From the NCBI GenBank assembly GCA_036346355.1, contig CM070577.1:15747666-15811665 (forward strand): a stretch of DNA of 64,000 nucleotides. The letters run 5' to 3'. Below the pieces are notes generated by a model. That model ran no database searches. It was not told the DNA's origin and was given only the letters and a program-made list of their open reading frames with translations. This DNA is from Rhipidocladum racemiflorum (lineage: Eukaryota > Streptophyta > Magnoliopsida > Poales > Poaceae). How positions within the stretch are numbered: position 1 is the stretch's first letter; each line of letters starts with the position of its first letter. Both the position numbers and the translations under genes were made by a program. Shown here piece by piece: positions 57,709 through 64,000 of this stretch.

Positions 57709-59617
57709 GGAAGGGAGTAGATGTAGCAGCGGCGGCAAGTGGATGCAGTGGCGACATTATGGTGCACGAGAAGAGAAACCGTACACATGAAAGTGACTAG
57801 GGATAGGAGGAGATGCTTGAGTACACAGTAATTGAAAGCAGATCATCTGTGGTAACAGATGGGGGCTGAAAAGTTCAACGGACCTAGAGAAGAAGTTAGA
57901 TTGCCCACTATTGAGAGCACAAGAATCAACCTAATATGGAGAGTGAGAGGTGGAACACTATGTGATGCGAATGAATTTTGTATTGGAGCACCGGAGATAG
58001 ATTTTGTGGCCAGGGCACATGTTGGAGCTTGATGGAAATGGCGTTCTGACTGCTCTGCTCCTTCTCAAACCCAAATGAGAGGAGGAAGGGGTGGAGAGGT
58101 GAGTACACATTATCGGATGCTCCTTTAGTAGGCAATAAGTGGGAGGAAATGACACTGCCATGGCTTGCAATGTTCATGGTGATGTGGTAAAATGAGACAA
58201 TGATGATAGGAGGGGGGAAGGGGAAGGGGGGAGGAAGGAGATGTACAAGGTTGATAGATGGACCAATTGACTAAAAAGGAAATTACATAGAAAAAATAAA
58301 TACGATAATAATTGTTCATATAGGAAAACCCATGAAAAAATATACTAAAAAATCACACAAATTTAGCTTTATTTCTAGCTATTAGAGCTAATCCATACAT
58401 ACAACTTTATTCAAACTCATCCACATATATCGATATGAATCATCAATTGCGCACTACATACATCATAAGCACACATCAATACATCCAATATGACACATGC
58501 ATCGAAACTAAAGGTCCTGTTGAAATATATCCAAGTTCAAGTTTTCACAAACACACAACCCATCCAAGTTCAGTACCAAAATATATAATCCAAAAACGTT
58601 GGTAACACACATGCATTCAGCCGCCTACACAAGAAATGGAGAAAAAAATAGTCACAAGATCATTCCATATTCATAGTCAAAAGATCTTAGTCAGATAAAT
58701 GCTGATCAAAACAACACTGATTTGAACTACTACATGTACTATGATCCCCCTAACCGAAGCACTTGTAATACTAACTTGAGAAGCTAGGTGTAGCTGCTAT
58801 CATACAAAGGATAGTAGCTCCCAAACTAGCTAGTCTTGAGAATCAGTAAGAACCAATGATTCAGCAATATAAAGGAGTTCAAAAAAATTGGGATGTGATG
58901 AGTTTGTGAAATCCCTAGACAGAACAAGAACAATAGGAAAACTAGGTAGTTAGCACAATAGAGAGGACAAAGTACAAAATCTTGGTAGCCAGCAACCTAG
59001 GATGCCTAGATACGCCGATACGGATATGGATACAAGTTACGCCATTTCCCCAAAAACACCGATATAGCAGTAGTTTGTATACTTAATAAAAAATAAAAAT
59101 ATAGAGAAACATACATGAGATATGGTATGTCACACACAGAATAGACATAAAAGAAACACTATAATAAAGAAAATAAACAAGCAAATGGGTTAGATCATCT
59201 CACATGCCCATCAACCAATAGCAAGCGACTTAGAGCATTTAGTCTATTGCTATCCAACCGCCCTCATAATTGTGCGCTTCTATTCCTACCAGTCGCACCC
59301 ACGGTCACTTACCATTGCACCCCATCAATACACGCAATGCATGTACAATGTACTTCCCTTGTCGTCCGTGTGGCTCATGCACTAGGGTTTATACATTTAC
59401 TCCTTGGCCATCCTCCCTCTCAGCCTCATCTTTGTTATTGTGTTCTTATTGTAAAATAGCATCACATTAATTTTTAGACTTGGTTTGCATGTGAAAAGTA
59501 ACATACAAAATTGATGATGTGATTTGAGCCGCATCATCTACTAAAGAACATGCAAGAAAAACTAAAAGAAGCCTATCAGCAGACTTCTGAAATGTGACAA
59601 TGGAATGGTGTTAGTAC
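57709..59617. other. Non-coding stretch
   Basis: No recognised gene in either strand. 57710-58250 is mixed with GGAGG-rich sequence; the rest is AT-rich. Confidence 0.4.
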
Positions 59618-59874
59618 CTGATGTTGGCCTAGATGCCCATGTAGTGGTCCATGGCACTGGCCGACGCTTCCATATCCTCCATTTGAAGAAGCACCTGCAT
59701 TAGCAATTGCAAAGGTCATCGATTTGAGAAATGAGAGGAATAATTGCACAGCCCACAGCCAAAAGAAGAGCAAAATTTGACCCAGGAAAAATTAAAGGAG
59801 GTACCTGATTCTTGGGCGCAGGATGACAAGCTTTGTGATGCTCCAAAGGGCTTTACCAACTACAGTAACTCATC
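59618..59874 (-). pseudogene. Two small unrecognised exons
   Basis: On the minus strand exon 59874-59805 is bounded by GTGTGTCTAG and GTACCT. Exon 59694-59618 is bounded by GCTAATGCAG and GTACTA. The phase-1 join gives an open Ser/Gly-rich reading, with PFGASQ and CAQES before the junction and SSNGGYGSVGQCHG after it. One TAG lies near the start of the first exon. No family is recognised. It may be a host gene remnant or a captured piece. Confidence 0.35.
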
Positions 59875-59980
59875 CTAGACACACATACAAGAAAAGCACA
59901 TAGTTATCAACATGAATCTATCAAACCCGATATACCCAAATAAAAATATTAGTAAGTACCACATGGCAGCTGATATAAAA

Positions 59981-60257
59981 TGTACAAAAAAATATAGGAT
60001 CAAAGGAACGAGAGACAGAGATTTAATGTGGAAAACCCTTTCGACAAAAACCACGAATGCATGAAAGCAAGTATCACTAGCTATATGAGATGTTTACAAT
60101 GAGACTATCTTTTCTCTTCTCTTGTCTTGCTTGCCTTGCTCCTTGCTTATCATATGAACTTAGGCCCATATTTATAGTGGAACATAAAGGACCCTCCATA
60201 TAGGAGTAGGTTTCAGATAGAGTAGGAAACGGATTCATATCACAATCAAACTCAACA
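59981..60257 (-). repeat. Copia-type LTR (277 bp)
   Basis: On the minus strand it starts TGTTGAGTTTG directly after a PPT-like AAGGTGGAGAT (60258-60268) and contains CTATAAATATGG as a TATA box. It ends TTTTTTTGTACA. The next bases TTTTATATCAGCTGCC resemble a degraded initiator-Met PBS. No coding domain lies on either side. Confidence 0.65.
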
Positions 60258-60271
60258 ATCTCCACCTTGAG

Positions 60272-61177
60272 ACGAATTCGCTATTGTAGCCAAAATATCA
60301 AACTCTCCTCAAAATAAGTCTTAGTTAGTAGACCTTGTGCCTCAAAAGTCCAATGGATTTATTTGAACAAGAAAGACTAGAACAATCTTATACAGACGCT
60401 TCTTGCGAAGCAAAATTGAGCAAACCACCAACAGGTCCACGCACACAAGCAGACGAAGAAATCTGGGTCATCAACAATTCATAACCCTAGTAAAGTCTAA
60501 GTTTGTGTAACTAACCATCTAAAACAAATGCTCAATTATTAAATGGCATAAGCCAAAACATCACCTATGGCACTTGATAGATAGCAAAGAACTCGTATCA
60601 TGGATATTTGATATGCTCCACCTGGAACACAAAATTCAGCTTCAAAGGTAATTAAATTGAGCATTTGTTTTAGATGGCACATGCAAATTCAGGTGTTTTA
60701 GATGGCACAAAATTCAGTTAACATATTATCTAAAAGATCTAGCACAGGCAAATCAAAATGCTTAAAGGCCTCTTGAAATTGTCGTACCATGGCATTTTTG
60801 TGACACTAGGCCAGATTATGTCATCAGGGGTATATTTTTGTCATGAGTCTTAGAATAGTAGACATGGAGAAAATGATTGGGTTGGTGGGTACAGTCACTG
60901 TTGGTTGTAGATGTGGACGGCGATCAGGAGGCTCCTCTCATGTTCTTGAGATAGGAGGAAAGAGGAGTCGGTGTATGACAAAGATGAGAGTATAAGCCAC
61001 CACATGACCCGTGCATAGACATTGTTGGCTCGATCATGCAGTGTCCACGTGGGGATGCCTATGGCAGCCCCCCATGGCTAGATCTAGAGACACGGAAGTG
61101 CTCGATACAGTTTGGTCACCCCGGAGAAGAAGGCTACCTATCGAGGGACGCGACGAGGAGTGGAGGGGCTGCATATA
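60272..61177. other. Non-coding stretch
   Basis: Could be decayed 3' interior of the copia element whose LTR ends at 60257, but no RNase H or other motif is readable. ATGGCACATGCAAATTCAGG / ATGGCACAAAATTCAG phrases repeat near 60670-60720. Confidence 0.4.
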
Positions 61178-64000
61178 TGTAACGTCCTCGTTTCGGCTTT
61201 CTGGGAAAAGCTAATTTAAATTAATTAAATTCAAAATTTGGAGTTTTCTTGGTGTTTATGTTAACCTAGCATCCTTTCCCATTCAAAATCGGGATTCAAT
61301 TCCCTTCCGTTCGAAAAATCGAATTTCTCGGTTCCCGCCGGTACCCGAAATTTCACCCGAGTCCAAAAATGCTCCAAAAATCCTAAAATCACTTCAATTA
61401 GGTCGCAAATATTCCAAAATGATTTTTGGAATGATTCCCCGGATTTTTGGAACTCCGCCCCTATTTTATCTCGCACGGCTTTTGTTTAATGCCATTATTA
61501 AACCGAATATTCAAATCCACAAATTTCATCCAAATTCCGCGAAACTAATTTTATTGGGTTCCAAATATTCCAAAATGGTTCTAGGAATTTTTCCGGAATT
61601 TTTAGACCATTTTTCCTAATTTTTCCCTAGGGCGGTTCATTTACGTAACTGTCGGCCAATCGGAGCTTGACACGTGGCGCTATAGTGTTCATCTTCTACC
61701 TTGGAATGGCAATGGACAGAGCATGAGCTTCAAGCTCATTCATGGCCATCTCTTTCTTTAATTGCCCATAACTTCCTCCCTAATGCTCCAAATTAAGCAA
61801 GGCCGGGTCCGTTGAATCCGTAGCGACGTCCTCTTTCCATTCCCCACCCTCATTAAACCCGAATCTCGCTGGAATTTAAACAACCGGCCAAAAACCGAAA
61901 TGCACATAATTGCCATTTACTCGGCCGTTTCAACTCCAAACGACGTGCTTCCACTTCTCATCTCTCCGTATAGAAGTCCTCCTTCCGGTGGTAGCACCCT
62001 CTTGTTGTCTCTTCCACTCATTTGGCTGCTAGATCAAGAAAACCGGCGTCGGGTCATATTTTCGTGTGTTCTTCGTGTTCATCCTTGTTCCTCCCTCTCC
62101 GGCGGGTCAATCCTCACTCCGTTTGTTTCCTTGTGATCGTGTGGGAGTCTAGGTTCTAACCCAACAATCAATTTTAGGTTCCATCGAGAATTGGAGACGA
62201 ATTTCAAGTTTTTGTCACTTCGGCCGGAGCTCCATTTTTCGCCAAATTCGTCGTCTCCGGTGAGTTTTGATCCAATTCCTTGCACGTGTAAGCTCCTCTA
62301 GATGTTCTCTCCATGATCCATCAATTTGTTTGGCCAAGTTTCATGGAAATTTAGTGCAAAAATCCGGATTTTTGGAAAAAAGGGAAGCTCTCTGTTTTTT
62401 TGGGGCTTGCCGTGCTCTCCGGCCGCCCGCCCGCTTCCGCCCGTGCCATGCCGCATCGATCGCCGCCACGCCCACCGTCATGGCCGCGCGCACCCTCCAA
62501 GCTCCCCTTGCCTCCCATGGCTTGAGCCTAAGCTTGAAGAAGGCTTGGGTCTATGACAAGGGGGTCCCACAAGCCATAGAGACAAGCCCATCCCAAATTT
62601 CAGAAAAAAATAGGAAAAGGAATATTCCAGGAATGTTCCCTCATTTTCGATTTTCCAGAATTTTCGAACTTCGGAAGCTCATATCTTTTCCGTCCGAACT
62701 CCGATTGACTCCATTCAAATTCCTAAATTCATATAAAATCAATATCTACCTGCCAGTACTACTTTGGTAATTTTTGGATTTTATTTATTTTATGGTTATT
62801 TATTTGTTGTCTTAGTTTCTTGCGTGGCCAAGCGATCCCGCCGAGTCCGTCGACGCCGTCACCGAACCTCGAAGGCTTCGAGACACCCGCTGCGATCGAA
62901 GGCAAGTCTCCTTGATGCATGTTGATCCTATGCTTTATAAACGTTTTACAATGTTTTACAAATTGCATTGCTATTTATATAAAACGATGATGTTGACGTT
63001 AGGCTCTTAGTTATACCTGTTGTTCATACCTCCTTGATGTTGTTATCCATGATCCTTTGTCTCCCTAGTACAGTAATCCACCATAATAACTACTTTTGAT
63101 AAAATATTCTTTCATTAAGGGAAAAGGCTGGTTGGCAGACATTTTGATGGAGCAAAGGGTATGGAATGCAAATTGGAGTTAGATGAATATTAGTGATGAT
63201 GTGGGGGTAGTCGTTATGAAAGTGACCTATGAGTGGTGGTAGTTGAAATATTGCGGAGTTGGATTGTGATAGCGAATCGCAATATGATTAGTATGAATTA
63301 GGGAAGTATTGGAAGATGTATGATATTAAGAAAAGTAGTCGGTAAAATTAACTAAATAATAGTGAGAGTCCTAATTGTGGATCAAATAGAATAAGTGGTG
63401 AATTATATTTCGGTGGATTTTAACAAGCATACTATGCGGTTTAGAGATGACAATGTGAAGGGATTACAATAGGTGATATTGAGAATGATACTCGATGATT
63501 TAGTCAATAATATTATCAAATATACTCGATGGAGTAAGTGGATAATATTGAGAATCATACTCGGTGGTTTCGTAGATGACTTTGTGGAATATGGTCTCGC
63601 GATAACCTTTGCGTGGGATGATGAATAATGTGGATTATGAGTGATTTGTTTAGTCAACTTGGTATCATTGTCTATGGAAATAGCTGTAGTCAATGAATTA
63701 ATGAAATCTTGGATTTATAGAATATTTCTTGAAAGATGCTCGGGGATGAGATTATGAATTATTTTGGGTGGATCAAGTAGCTCACAAAATTAATCGATGT
63801 ATTGATGATGGGTAATCGATAATGAGACTTGTATTTTGGGGAGATTGTTTCATATACAATGGTGATAGTAGCTTGGCATGATTTTGGAAGCATGATGGCA
63901 CATGATATAGACTTTACTTGTTGGAGTACTAAATTGGACCGGATTATAAAGTGCCATGATAATAATGGGGGAGTCTTGGTGATCTCATGACCTTTGGAGA
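61178..64000 (+). repeat. Long gypsy-type LTR, runs off window
   Basis: Starts TGTAACGTCCTCG. Over the first ~450 bases it matches the reverse complement of 55370-54920, as seen in ACCTAGCATCCTT and in CGCGAAACTAATTTTATTGGGTT. Later landmarks also match (62640-62790 with 53720-53590). The right part (from ~62990) differs from the solo LTR. No end and no coding region is seen before 64000. Confidence 0.7.

Overview
This is plant nuclear DNA, most likely from a grass (Poaceae). The retrotransposon, MITE and Helitron types are those common in grasses, coding stretches with very high GC sit in AT-rich surroundings, introns are GT-AG, and TATA boxes are plant-like. I cannot name the species. Nearly all the window is transposable elements, many of them nested. 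Host genes are reduced to the 5' end of a Shaker K+ channel gene (AKT2 type), a decayed serine hydroxymethyltransferase (SHMT) gene, a calmodulin-like gene fragment and a few unrecognised exon fragments.

Layout. 1-12405: a minus-strand Ty3/gypsy element of the Tat type with gag, protease, RT, RNase H and integrase, all broken. Its 5' LTR and tRNA-Arg-like primer site lie at the right and its 3' LTR is off the left edge. Behind integrase, on the opposite (plus) strand, are a four-exon gene with a 'gypsy-type transposase' (PF04195-like) domain and a small TATA-headed ORF. 12411-14083: copia LTR remnant split by an 8-bp-TSD hAT element. 14287-17122: a Tourist-type MITE and an old hAT element. 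18104-29672: copia element A with 261-bp LTRs and 5-bp TSD, interrupted by a 4.5-kb hAT element with a near-complete transposase. 30540-33214: SHMT pseudogene containing a calmodulin-like gene fragment in antisense. 33957-34324: Tourist-type MITE. 34452-40692: copia element B with 220-bp LTRs. 40971-42560: copia RT remnant with an internal tandem duplication.

44567-46518: (CA)n/(TA)n tracts holding three related ~375-bp foldback MITEs (Micron-like) and a 248-bp Helitron, ending about 500 bp before the AKT2 start codon. 47024-47543: AKT2 exons 1 and 2; no later exon is visible. 48476-51146: foldback and Stowaway MITEs, a second 248-bp Helitron and two tandem duplications. 51784-57705: a CACTA-like element holding a 3.5-kb solo LTR and another MITE. 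59618-59874: two small unrecognised exons. 59981-60257: a copia LTR with a PPT on one side and a PBS-like site on the other. 61178-64000: start of a second long LTR of the same family as the solo LTR.

Functionally, only the AKT2 5' end looks like host sequence under constraint. Among the elements, the hAT element at 18652-23171 is closest to intact and the two copia elements are clearly defective. The most unusual structure is the spliced antisense gene inside the Tat element: its intron junctions still join reading frames even though the copy is dead.
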